Assembly (NCBI GenBank): GCA_030263285.1
Contig: SZYB01000001.1
Span: 124,001 to 188,000 of the forward strand
Direction: 5' to 3'
Origin: Bergeyella sp.
GTDB taxonomy: Bacteria; Bacteroidota; Bacteroidia; Flavobacteriales; Weeksellaceae
Length of the DNA stretch: 64,000 bases
Part shown: positions 40,885 through 49,087 of the stretch, piece after piece
Layout of the letters: each line of letters begins with the position of its first letter
Numbering within the stretch: position 1 is the stretch's first letter
Notes under the pieces: model-generated
Seen by the model: only the letters and a program-made list of their open reading frames with translations
What the model was told of the DNA's origin: nothing
Databases searched by the model: none
Made by a program: the position numbers and the translations under genes

Positions 40885-42172
40885 CTATTTTTGTAGGGCG
40901 TGGTCGAAAAAATCGGCCACTTTTTTAAAAACCCGGTCTTTAAAACTCAGAGGTTGGAAGTCGGTGAGCTCCCGTATTTTTTCTTTCAATACGTGAGTTT
41001 CTTTCTCTTTCTTTTCCTCTTTGCTTTCTTCTCGATCGGTGTGGAGCTTGGGGTTTTGGGGTTTGGGAATTCCGTACGTTTCGTACCAGTAATCCGGATC
41101 AAAAGGCACTTTCTCGGATACCTGCAGGTCGATTTCCAGCCGCTTTTTAAGCTTTTCTAAGTTCAGCTCTATATTGTACTTAAATTTTCCTCCCTCCACG
41201 GGGTAACCGTAAGAGGAGAGAATTTTAAGAAATCGCGCGCTGTTTAAGGTGTTTTCTATAAAAACCAAATCGGAGGCGGTGATCTCGTCTTGTTGCTCTG
41301 CATGTTCTTTACTTTGGGCATACCCCGAACTTCTAGAAGAGGAAGTGGTTTCGGTATTTCCCAAAATACAGATGGCCATTTCTTCATTGCAAGCATTTTT
41401 AAATTTGTCCTGAAGGTCTCCGTTGCCGTTGCTCTGCTTGCCATCCAGCATAGAAAACTTGGCTTGTTTCGGGATCATCATAAAAAGACCGTTGCCTGAT
41501 TCTCTCCCCAGTTTTCTGATTTCCTCTTTGGTTTTCGTGTCGTAGGCATCGTATTCCACGATGCGAACCGGTTGACCGAAAATCTCTACGTATTGCGCCC
41601 AGTCGCCCCAATTGCCCCGCTTATAGACCGCATAAAGCGAACAGGTGAGCAAAAGCCCCAGATGGTTTTTCTCCCCGATCACCCACACAAAGGGAAGCTC
41701 GTCTATCTTAAATTCATCATCATAGGCGTTGTATTGATTTTTGGCAATGACCCCTTGTTCAATCTTAATGTGCTTGCGGGGAATCTCTTCCAAGGCAAAT
41801 TCCCTTCCGACTTTAAATTCCACGCCCGAAAGCCCCCAAAACAAAGACTCGAGAATTAACCTGATGAGTTTTCTCCCTTCCTCCCCTCTCATCAGATGGG
41901 TGATCTCCCTATTTTCGTTGCCCTCTCTGTCGATAAATTTGAGCTTTTTTTCAGTACGGAAGCGATCCTCTTCTCTATGATTCCGGATAAAAAACCGTCC
42001 ATAGACACCACGTCGTGATAGAGGTCATAGAGCTGCACACGGTTGGGAAAAGCGACAGACTCGGCTCTGATGACTGCAGATTTTAAACTTTCGATATCCT
42101 TTCTATTTCTGTCGGGTGAGGTGACGGAAAGATCGTAAATCACCGGAGTTTCTGCTTTTGTTTTTTTTACCG
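40885..42172 (-). pseudogene. phage portal protein (DUF935, Mu gp29-like), frameshifted
   Basis: The N-terminal piece (TPVIYDLSVTSPDRNRKD, YDLYHDVVSMDGFLSGIIEKRI) and the C-terminal piece (MRGEEGRKLIRLILES, PFDPDYWYETYG) are in different frames. Adding one base to the seven-T run at 41945-41951 (A7 on the coding strand) joins KKKLKFIDREGNENREITHL to the second piece. No clear ATG precedes the first piece; a GTG at the V of PVIYD is possible. The portal is the DNA entry ring of the head. Confidence 0.82.
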
Positions 42173-42174
42173 TT

Positions 42175-42618
42175 TTAAAAACGATTGATTCTTCTGATGT
42201 CCGAGTTCCAGAAAAACCCCTCTGCAGTGTTTTCTTCTTCAGGAGTGGGTTTGTAGGGCCACTCGGGGTTGATTTTTCCTACCCTGATATCGTAAAGGTA
42301 GCCGGGTTCTTTTTCCGTGCCTATCCAGATCATCCGGTCTTCGTGAAACAAACTCAAGCTTACAGAGGGGTTGGATTTCCTGACCAGAAAATAGGATGCC
42401 ATTACTTTCACTACTTTTTTAAGCCCTTTATCCTGGACATTCGGGGGGTCTTCTTCCACTCCAAAAAGGGCTTTTAAATCGTATTTAAACAAAAAGCCTT
42501 TGGCGAAGTCTTCCGCCGCTTTGATGTGCAGGGGGATTTCTTTTCCGTCTGCACGAGTGATTTCCTCGATGACTTCGGGGTACAAACCGGTTTTAAGTTC
42601 TTCCGGGGTAATGATCAT
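42175..42618 (-). CDS. phage gp36-like protein (DUF1320)
   Basis: 147 residues from the ATG at 42616-42618: IITPEELKTGLYPEVIEEITR is the typical start, LKKVVKVMASYFL and the end FFWNSDIRRINRF match DUF1320 head-completion proteins. The small-terminase frame upstream runs into it without a stop, so as it stands it could also be made as a fusion. One of the few prophage genes without an internal break. Confidence 0.65.
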   Translation of the reverse strand: MIITPEELKTGLYPEVIEEITRADGKEIPLHIKAAEDFAKGFLFKYDLKALFGVEEDPPNVQDKGLKKVVKVMASYFLVRKSNPSVSLSLFHEDRMIWIGTEKEPGYLYDIRVGKINPEWPYKPTPEEENTAEGFFWNSDIRRINRF

Positions 42619-43118
42619 TTTTTTAAATTCTGTATTTTGAAAAAGTTCGCGGGATGATTTCCACCTCTCCCAGTGCCTGCGTGGACTGCAATTCTTCCCT
42701 TTAAGGGTTTTGTCGATGAATTCCCCGAAATATTTTGCGCAGGTTTTGGCCAAATCGCGGTCTATGTCTTGCAGGAACCCGATAAACTTTTACCGTTCAT
42801 CACCATTTCCCCTTCCAATTTGTAAATATTGGAAGTGATTTTACTCATGATGTCGGCTTCCAGGTTGGTCGGTATTTTTTTCTCGCGGTGTTCGATTTCC
42901 TCATTGAGCGCTTCCAGCTGGTTGTAAAAGGCCACCAGTTGGTTTTCTTTGGTGGCCAACAGGCTTTTTCTGAGTTTGTCCCAGTTGCCCTCCCGGGCCC
43001 AACGGCTGATGGTCCTCTCGCTTACCTTGACTCTTGTGGCAATCTCCCGAAAAGACACCCGATCGTTGACGTAAAGCAGTTGTGCGTGCTCCTTTTCCTC
43101 TTTTTTACTCAATTCCAT
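42619..43118 (-). pseudogene. phage terminase small subunit (gp27/DUF1804-like), frameshifted
   Basis: Starts MELSKKEEKEHAQLLYVNDR with a helix-turn-helix (VSFREIATRVKVSERTISRWAREGNWD) that binds phage DNA for packaging. After NIYKLEGEMVMNGK the frame fails (SLSGSCKT stop); adding one base in the four-T run at 42788-42791 restores KKFIGFLQDIDRDLAKTCAKY and the rest. In that frame it runs on into the gp36-like gene with no stop. No large terminase follows. Confidence 0.78.
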
Positions 43119-43173
43119 ATTGGTTCATTATTACGCGGCAAAATTGAGACACCCCGGGAAAGAATAAAAAAAA

Positions 43174-43190
43174 TAGGAAATGATTTCCTA
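43174..43190. promoter_or_regulatory. 17-bp perfect palindrome between divergent phage operons
   Basis: TAGGAAAT-G-ATTTCCTA, exactly symmetrical around one base, in the 137-bp gap between the small terminase (leftward) and the protease (rightward). A regulator site shared by both late operons is the likely role. Confidence 0.5.
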
Positions 43191-43255
43191 AGTATTTTTT
43201 TAAAACATGGGGAACTGCAATTTTTGCCCCAGAAAAGATTCCGATACAAAATCCC

Positions 43256-43763
43256 ATGAAAAAAAACTCCGTTAAAATCGAAAAAGAATTTTGCATTACC
43301 GACAATTCGGTCAATGTGTACAAATACCGATTACTGACCGAAGGCTTGCTGTTGGATGAAGTGACCCCTCCCGATAGGCTACCTGATGCACGATAGGGGT
43401 AAAGGTGTGGTAGTGCGCTGGGAGGATTTCAGGGTGGAGGGGGATAAGGTTTTTGCAAAACCCGTGATCAACCTTTTCCATCCGGAAGGGGAAAAAATTG
43501 CTGGACAGATAAAAAACGGGTTTTTGAACACCGCCTCAGTGGGAAAAATCACCGTTTTGGAAATCTCCAACGACCCCAAACTCAAGCTCAAGGGGCAAAC
43601 GCGCCCGACGGGCACCAAATGGTTTCCGAGAGAAATTTCCCTGGTGGATATCCCCGGAAATTACAACGCTTTTGCCAATCTGTATGACGCACAAGACAAC
43701 CTACTCAACCTTTCCGATTTAGAACAACTAAACCCAATAAAAAAATATGAATACCCCATCTGA
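43256..43763 (+). pseudogene. phage prohead protease / I-protein (Mu gp32-like), frameshifted
   Basis: Starts MKKNSVKIEKEFCITDNSVN, breaks after LLLDEVTPP, and resumes in another frame as GYLMHDRGKGVVVRWEDFRV with FHPEGEKIAGQIKNGF and ISLVDIPGN. One surplus C in CCCCTCCC (about 43,365-43,372) explains the break. The family processes the scaffold during head maturation. Its end overlaps the next gene by 17 bases. Confidence 0.78.
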
Positions 43764-44223
43764 TTTTCTGGCAAAAATTGCCACTGCCCTAAACCTGTCC
43801 GATCATTCGGAAAACGAAATTCTTCGATATATAGAAGACCTTCAAGACAAGGCCTCGCAAGCGGAGGGCTTAAAAACGAAATTATCCGAGGTTCAAGAAA
43901 AGCTGGAGAGTCTCAATGAAAAAGTCCTTTCTGAGACAGTAGAAAACTTGGTGGCCAAGGGACTCAAAGAAAAGAAGCTTACCGTGGCGCTGGCGGAGTC
44001 CTTAAAAAAAGACTATAAAACCAACCCCGAAGGCTTGGAAGCGCTGATTGAAAATATGCCGGTCCAGTATTCTGCGGTGGGCCAACTCCGGCGCGATATC
44101 CCCGAGAAATACCGGGGAAAAACCTACCGCGATTTATACGTCAGTGGGGAATTGGAAGAAGTAAAGGAACATTTTCCCGCCCTTTTTGAATCGCTGAAAA
44201 AACAAGACCATAAGAATAATTAA
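43747..44223 (+). CDS. phage scaffold-like coiled-coil protein
   Basis: 158 residues, largely coiled coil (AEGLKTKLSEVQEKLESLNEKVLSETVENLV), lying between protease and capsid, the usual place of a scaffold. The middle has a helix-rich domain and the end YRGKTYRDLYVSGELEEVKE. The role is inferred from position and composition; the frame is intact. Confidence 0.6.
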   Translation: MNTPSDFLAKIATALNLSDHSENEILRYIEDLQDKASQAEGLKTKLSEVQEKLESLNEKVLSETVENLVAKGLKEKKLTVALAESLKKDYKTNPEGLEALIENMPVQYSAVGQLRRDIPEKYRGKTYRDLYVSGELEEVKEHFPALFESLKKQDHKNN

Positions 44224-44245
44224 GAATAAAAACCCTCTTTAGATT

Positions 44246-45202
44246 ATGAATGAAAATAAAGTAGCTCAGTAGTTTTGGAACCCCTACATCGTAGAAAAAC
44301 TCTACAAGACCAATCCGCATTTACAGTATGCGACGGACGAAACGAAATACGTAAGGTCTGGCGCAATTGTCTACATTCCTCAGGCGGGGAGTGGTCCTGA
44401 AATCGTCAAAAACAGAAATACCTACCCTGCGGTGGCGAAACAGAGAGCCGATTCGGTCGTGAGTTATATTCTGGATGAATACACTACCGACCCGACGCAC
44501 ATTTCGTGGAGGGAAAACATGGAAATTTCCTACCAAAAAACCGACAGCGTGCTCAGCGGCCATGTCAATGGTCTTACCGAGAGGGTGGGAGAAGAGATTT
44601 TGTATTCGTGGTTAAGGGGGGTTAAGCCCGTTAAGGGAGGGTATACCCCGGAATATATCCCTTCTTCCCGTATTTTTTTCACTTCCGGTGCTGCGGCGGG
44701 GGTCAACGCGGACGACGGGCAGTCGGGGCAAAGGCTGGCACTGCATCACAGGGATCTTTCCAAACTCCAGGCAAAGTTCAACAAGGACAATATTCCGGCC
44801 ACGGGAAGGTATATAATGATCGAAAGCAATATGTACCAACAGCTGATCGACAGTCTTTCTCAAAACCAAATGGCGGCTTTCCAGGCTACGGCAGATCTGA
44901 AAAAAGGAATTTTGGGCACTTTTGCAGGGTTTACCCTCCTCCAAAGGGGCAGCGTGGTGGCTTTCAACAGCAAATTAGAGCCTTTGGAAGTAGGGCAGTC
45001 ACTGGAAAAAGAAGACAACTTGGGTACCCTGGCTTGGCAATCCGATTGCGTGACCAAGGCGATTGGAGCGACGAATTTTTATACCAACATCAACGACGCG
45101 TTGTACTACGGTGATGTCTTTTCCGCCGGAGTAAAAATCGGGGGAAGGGCAAGGCGACAAGACTGGAAGGGAATCGCGGTCATCCTTCAAAAAACGGCCT
45201 AA
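44246..45202 (+). pseudogene. phage major capsid protein, early amber codon
   Basis: From ATG 44246 the frame encodes MNENKVAQ, then TAG at 44270-44272, then FWNPYIVEKLYKTNPHLQ and about 300 further residues without a break (SWRENMEISYQKTDSVLSGH, RYIMIESNMYQQLIDSL, SVVAFNSKLEPLEV). It resembles major head proteins of Bacteroidota Mu-like phages. Internal ATG codons are too far downstream (44432) to give a full shell protein. Unless the amber is suppressed, no capsid forms. Confidence 0.8.
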
Positions 45203-45203
45203 A

Positions 45204-45626
45204 ATGATGCGACCTATCCGCTACATCGCCGTGCATTGTACGGCAACCTCACCGGAAGTACCGGTAAGCGCCATACAACAATATTGGAAAAGGGAGCTAG
45301 GCTGGAAATACCCGGGCTACCACTACCTCATCAAGGCCGATGGAAAAATTGTAAACCTTCTTCCCCTAAGTCAGCCCGCCAACGGGGTAAAAGGCCACAA
45401 TGCAACTTCCGTCAATATTAGCTACATCGGGGGGATTGATCTTTTGGGAAACCCCAAAGACACGCGGACCGATGCACAAAAAAGAAGCCTGTTGCAGCTC
45501 ATAAAAAGCTTAAAAAAACGCTATCCTGCAGCGCGGATTCAAGGGCATCGGGATTTTACCGGGGTAAAAAAAGCCTGTCCCTCCTTCGATGCAAAGGAAG
45601 AATATAAAAATATAGGACCTAAATGA
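45204..45626 (+). CDS. phage N-acetylmuramoyl-L-alanine amidase (endolysin)
   Basis: 140 residues of the T7-lysozyme-like zinc amidase family, which cuts the peptide from muramic acid in peptidoglycan at lysis. YIAVHCTATSP carries the first zinc histidine, GYHYLIKADGKIVNL the usual strand, GHRDF the second zinc ligand and ACPSFDAKEEY the cysteine ligand region. ATG at 45204 or 45207. It overlaps the spanin-like gene by 4 bases. Confidence 0.88.
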   Translation: MMRPIRYIAVHCTATSPEVPVSAIQQYWKRELGWKYPGYHYLIKADGKIVNLLPLSQPANGVKGHNATSVNISYIGGIDLLGNPKDTRTDAQKRSLLQLIKSLKKRYPAARIQGHRDFTGVKKACPSFDAKEEYKNIGPK

Positions 45627-46095
45627 AGACTTATGGAATGCTTATCGTTCTTTTTCTCCTTTCCTGCAGGACAAGGCCCGTGGCGATTGAAAATACCCGT
45701 GAGGTGGTTACCACCGTGCGGGATACCGTGTACACCGTGTCTTCGGATAGCGCTTATTATAAAGCCTATATCGAATGCAAAAAGGGCATTCCCGTGCTTC
45801 TTGCCTCGGGGAAAGAGACCCGAAAGGGAAAAAAAAGAACGTACCCAAAGTACAATTAACCCATAACCTCCTAGAGGTCGACTGCAAAAGGGAAGAGCAA
45901 AAACTCTGCAAACAATGGAAAGAAAGGCATGTAAAAGAAAGCCGGCAAAAACCGATCTATATCAGTAAACCCATTGCGGTGGAAAGGCCGCTGAAATGGT
46001 ATGAAAAAACCCAAATAGGGCTGGGTAGAATTTTCATCGCTATTCTTTCTGTTTTTTCCCTTCTGGGCGTCCTTAGGCTAAAAAAAAAACTATAA
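45623..46095 (+). pseudogene. phage spanin-like lipoprotein / membrane protein, frameshifted
   Basis: The first part (MKTYGMLIVLFLLSCR, a lipoprotein-type signal; ENTREVVTTVRDTVYTV) breaks at an A8 run (45829-45836). One more A joins KKNVPKVQLTHNLLEVDCKREE and an end with a membrane helix (WYEKTQIGLGRIFIAILSVF). Position after the amidase suggests a role in disrupting the envelope at lysis; this is inference. Confidence 0.6.
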
Positions 46096-46107
46096 AAACA
46101 AAAAAAA

Positions 46108-46419
46108 ATGAACACAAACAAAGCCCGATCTTTGGATTATTTTTTAAGACACCCCTTAAGCAACGAATGCCACATCGTGGAGGGAAGGATTTTTTACACA
46201 AAAGACACTGCGCAAAGTTTTTCCAACACGTTGGAACATGCGGAAGTGGAAAGTTTTTACCGTTCTAACCTTAAGGAAAACGAGGGGGAGGAAAAGAAAA
46301 CCGTCAGAAAAAACCCTGAGGGAAAAGCCAAAGAGGAAGTCAAAAAAAGGCCTTTCCAGGCGGCACAACAAAATAAAAAAGAGAAAACGCAACCCCAAGA
46401 AAAAACCGCAACCCCATGA
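46108..46419 (+). CDS. hypothetical phage protein with Lys/Glu-rich tail
   Basis: 103 residues: an ordered N terminus (SLDYFLRHPLSNECHIVEGRI, FYTKDTAQSFSNTLEHAEV) and a low-complexity tail of lysine, glutamate and glutamine (KKTVRKNPEGKAKEEVKKR). It overlaps the sheath start by 4 bases. No family recognised; similar small proteins precede sheath genes in related phages, as far as I can recall. Confidence 0.5.
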   Translation: MNTNKARSLDYFLRHPLSNECHIVEGRIFYTKDTAQSFSNTLEHAEVESFYRSNLKENEGEEKKTVRKNPEGKAKEEVKKRPFQAAQQNKKEKTQPQEKTATP

Positions 46420-47579
46420 ATCAAGGCACAGGAACACCGAAGGTTTCCGCACACATTTCCTCGGGAAATCTCCTCCGTAAACTCTCCGTCACCGACGGGG
46501 TGGCCGGGGTGATCATCACCGCCCGAAAGGCAGAGAACATCGGTCGGGTGGAGAAAATGTACTCTTTAAGCGATGCGGAAAGCAAGGGCTACACGGCAGA
46601 GGGTGAGCCTTTTATCTACCGATTTCTCTACGAATTTTATCTGGAGCTGGGAGGCAACACGGAGCTTTGGCTTTTGGGTGTGGAGGATACCATGACCATG
46701 GAGGAAATGGTAGAGAGCACCCATGAGAACGGGTGTAAAAAACTCCTTACGTTCTCCAAGGGGAAAATCAATCTGGTGGGCGTTGCCCGCCATCCCAACA
46801 AAGGAGAGGAAATCTCCGGGGGCTTTTTAGATAAGGACGTGGAAAACGCGCTTTTGGCTTCCAAGTCGCTGGCAGAGTACCAGCAGTCGATCAACCGACC
46901 GGTGAGAATACTCATCGAAGGCAGGATAAAGGACGCAACATCGGAGGATATTTTCGAACCTCGGGAAGCGGAAAACACCTATGCCGGAGTGGTATTGGGT
47001 TCTTCCAGACCCGACGGATCCGCCTCTCTGGGCACCGCTCTTGCCAGGGCATGCAAATACCCTGCCCACATAAAATTGGGCAACGGGCAAAACGGTCCCC
47101 TCAGCCTCACCCAAGCCTATATCGGCAAGCAGCCCATAGACGAAATCAACCCGACGGAGTTGGACAATTTATCCGATGCGGGGTATATTTTGATGCATAC
47201 GCGGGAGGGTTCAGCCGGCTACTACTTCGGCATAGACAATATGGCGGGCACTTATGATTTTAGATTTTTGGCCCACGGGCGGATCATCGACAAAGCCCAG
47301 CGCGTGGCCACGGCGGCAGCGACGCCTTTTCTGGAAACCCATATGAGGATGAGCAGAGAAGGGGAAATTAACGCCAGTGATGCGAAATATCTGGAGGAGA
47401 CGATCAAAGCCCAACTGAACACCTCCCTCGTGGATCAGGTAAGCGAGGTGGCGGTGCTGGTGGATATCGCGCAAGATCTCATCAATACGTCTACGCTTTC
47501 CATAGAGGTGAAGGTGCAGCCGTTGGGGTATCTCTCTTGGATCCGCATTACGTTGGGATTAACCACAAACACAGAATAA
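46416..47579 (+). CDS. phage contractile tail sheath protein (DUF2586-like)
   Basis: 387 residues, intact. Characteristic segments are DGVAGVIITARKAENIGRV, ENTYAGVVLGSSRPDGSASLGTALARA, GRIIDKAQRVATAAATPFLETHM and a C-terminal VEVKVQPLGYLSWIRITLG strand that fits the sheath's handshake interlock. It marks the phage as a myovirus type. The tube gene follows after 3 bases. Confidence 0.75.
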   Translation: MNQGTGTPKVSAHISSGNLLRKLSVTDGVAGVIITARKAENIGRVEKMYSLSDAESKGYTAEGEPFIYRFLYEFYLELGGNTELWLLGVEDTMTMEEMVESTHENGCKKLLTFSKGKINLVGVARHPNKGEEISGGFLDKDVENALLASKSLAEYQQSINRPVRILIEGRIKDATSEDIFEPREAENTYAGVVLGSSRPDGSASLGTALARACKYPAHIKLGNGQNGPLSLTQAYIGKQPIDEINPTELDNLSDAGYILMHTREGSAGYYFGIDNMAGTYDFRFLAHGRIIDKAQRVATAAATPFLETHMRMSREGEINASDAKYLEETIKAQLNTSLVDQVSEVAVLVDIAQDLINTSTLSIEVKVQPLGYLSWIRITLGLTTNTE

Positions 47580-47582
47580 AAA

Positions 47583-48026
47583 ATGAGCAACATCAACATC
47601 ACTTCTTCCGAGTGTGCGTGTGCGCACTTTGAGGTGCAAATTTTAGGAAGGGTCATCAAAGGCCTTCGGGGATTTTCCATCAATAAAACCGTGGACAAAG
47701 AGCATATCTATGGCTCGGGAAATGAGCCGCTCGACATACTGGGGGGAAATATAAAATACGAAGGCTCGGTAAAACTCTTGGGGTTCGAGGTGGATGCCAT
47801 GCATAGGGCAGCACAACTGGCGCAGTTTTCGGACATCACCGACGTGCCACATGAGGGCATTGTACTTTTTATCTCCTACAGAAAACGCCCCTTTGATCCG
47901 CTAAGAAGCTACACCGTGACGGGGGTATCTTTTACGGAAACCGGAGTCAACTTAGAGCAAAACGCGAAATACCGGGAGATCACCCTTCCCTTTATTGCGA
48001 TGAATATTGACCAAACGATACTTTAA
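47583..48026 (+). CDS. phage tail tube protein
   Basis: 147 residues, mostly beta: FEVQILGRVIKGLRGFSINK, VDKEHIYGSGNEPLDILGG, EGSVKLLGFEVDAM and REITLPFIAMNI. These match the tube-protein fold of Bacteroidota Mu-like phages, and the place right after the sheath is standard. Confidence 0.7.
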   Translation: MSNINITSSECACAHFEVQILGRVIKGLRGFSINKTVDKEHIYGSGNEPLDILGGNIKYEGSVKLLGFEVDAMHRAAQLAQFSDITDVPHEGIVLFISYRKRPFDPLRSYTVTGVSFTETGVNLEQNAKYREITLPFIAMNIDQTIL

Positions 48027-48036
48027 AAAAATCATC

Positions 48037-48617
48037 ATGTCAACACATAATTTAGAAAAGGCCTTTGCGGCCGGAAAAAAAGGGGAAAACAAGGGGAAGG
48101 AAACCCCCGAAAAAAAGAGAAAACGACCTCACTCCCTTTTACGAAAGGTTTACGGAGGGGAAAATAGAAGAGTGGAAAAAACAGTTTAAAGGGAGGGAAC
48201 TGATTTTTATCCGGGTAGAGCATTTTTTGGCGGTTTTAAGACCTCCCACGGTGGAAGACATCGCCAACTATCTTACCCTTGTGACGGGGGAAAATATGTC
48301 GAAAGCGGTGAGCGCGTTGTTGCAGGATTTGTGGCTGGATGGGGATTATGATTTAATTGAAGACGAAGACAATTTCATTGCGGTGTTTTTTCAAATCAAC
48401 ACGCTGATGGAGGGAAAAAAATCGGAATTTTTTCGCGCTTAGCGAGAGGGGAAAGAAGGACTATGAAGAGGAAAAAACCGGGCTGGAGGAACTCATCGTT
48501 TTTGGAAGTATGCGTTTTGGGGCCAATGCACTAAAGGAATGGGGTGAAGACCTGTTTTTTTACCGTACGGGAATCGCCTTAAAAATTTGGGAAAAGCAAA
48601 AATCTTTTTTAGAATGA
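48037..48617 (+). pseudogene. phage tail assembly chaperone pair, frameshifted, with candidate -2 slip site
   Basis: First part: MSTHNLEKAFAAGKKGENKG breaks in an A7 run (48110-48116) and resumes as ENDLTPFYERFTEGKIEEWK through LIEDEDNFIAVFFQINTLME, ending EFFRA at TAG 48440-48442. A second coding part (ALSERGKKDYEEEKTGLEEL, FGANALKEWGEDLFFYRTG) ends at TGA 48615-48617. A -2 shift on TTTTTTC (48428-48434) would fuse them, as known for the two tail chaperones of phage Mu. The TGA overlaps the ATG of the tape measure gene. Confidence 0.55.
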
Positions 48618-48976
48618 ATACCAATGCCGTCGAACTTGTCGTAAAGATGAAAGACCTGATGTCGAGAGGACTGGTCAGGCTTTCACAAAATTCCACTTCC
48701 GCCTTTGGAAAAATCACCCAAAAGGCCAAAACCCTTGCGGAGAGAAACAAGGCGGTAGCCGAGGCTTTTGGGACAGCGACAAGAAAAGCCAAAGAGCTGG
48801 AAAATACGGTAAAATCCTCGGGGGTGGAAGGGAAGCTCAGAACGATACGACAGGAAATACAAGCCTTACACAATGTAGGGAGAGGCGGGGGCATGGGCAC
48901 CAAAGGCGCGATGATGACCGCCACGGGAATCATAAATACCCTTGCAAATTCGACTATTTTATTTCTTTTTTTATAA
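48614..48976 (+). pseudogene. phage tail tape measure protein, N-terminal fragment
   Basis: About 120 residues: MNTNAVELVVKMKDLMSRGL, then coiled coil (NKAVAEAFGTATRKAKELEN) and a glycine-rich turn (GRGGGMGTKGAMM). Tape measure proteins are several hundred residues or more and set tail length. Here phage-like sequence stops near 48,945 and the frame ends in STILFLFL, so the rest of the gene and all baseplate and fibre genes are deleted. This is the right end of the prophage. Confidence 0.65.
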
Positions 48977-49087
48977 ACTTGCCCGTCTCTATTTTTTAGG
49001 ACATTTTGTTTTGCGGATTATTAATGGCTTGGGATAATTTTTTTGGCATAAAAATTCCCTAATTTCGCGGGAAATTAATCTTCCCGG

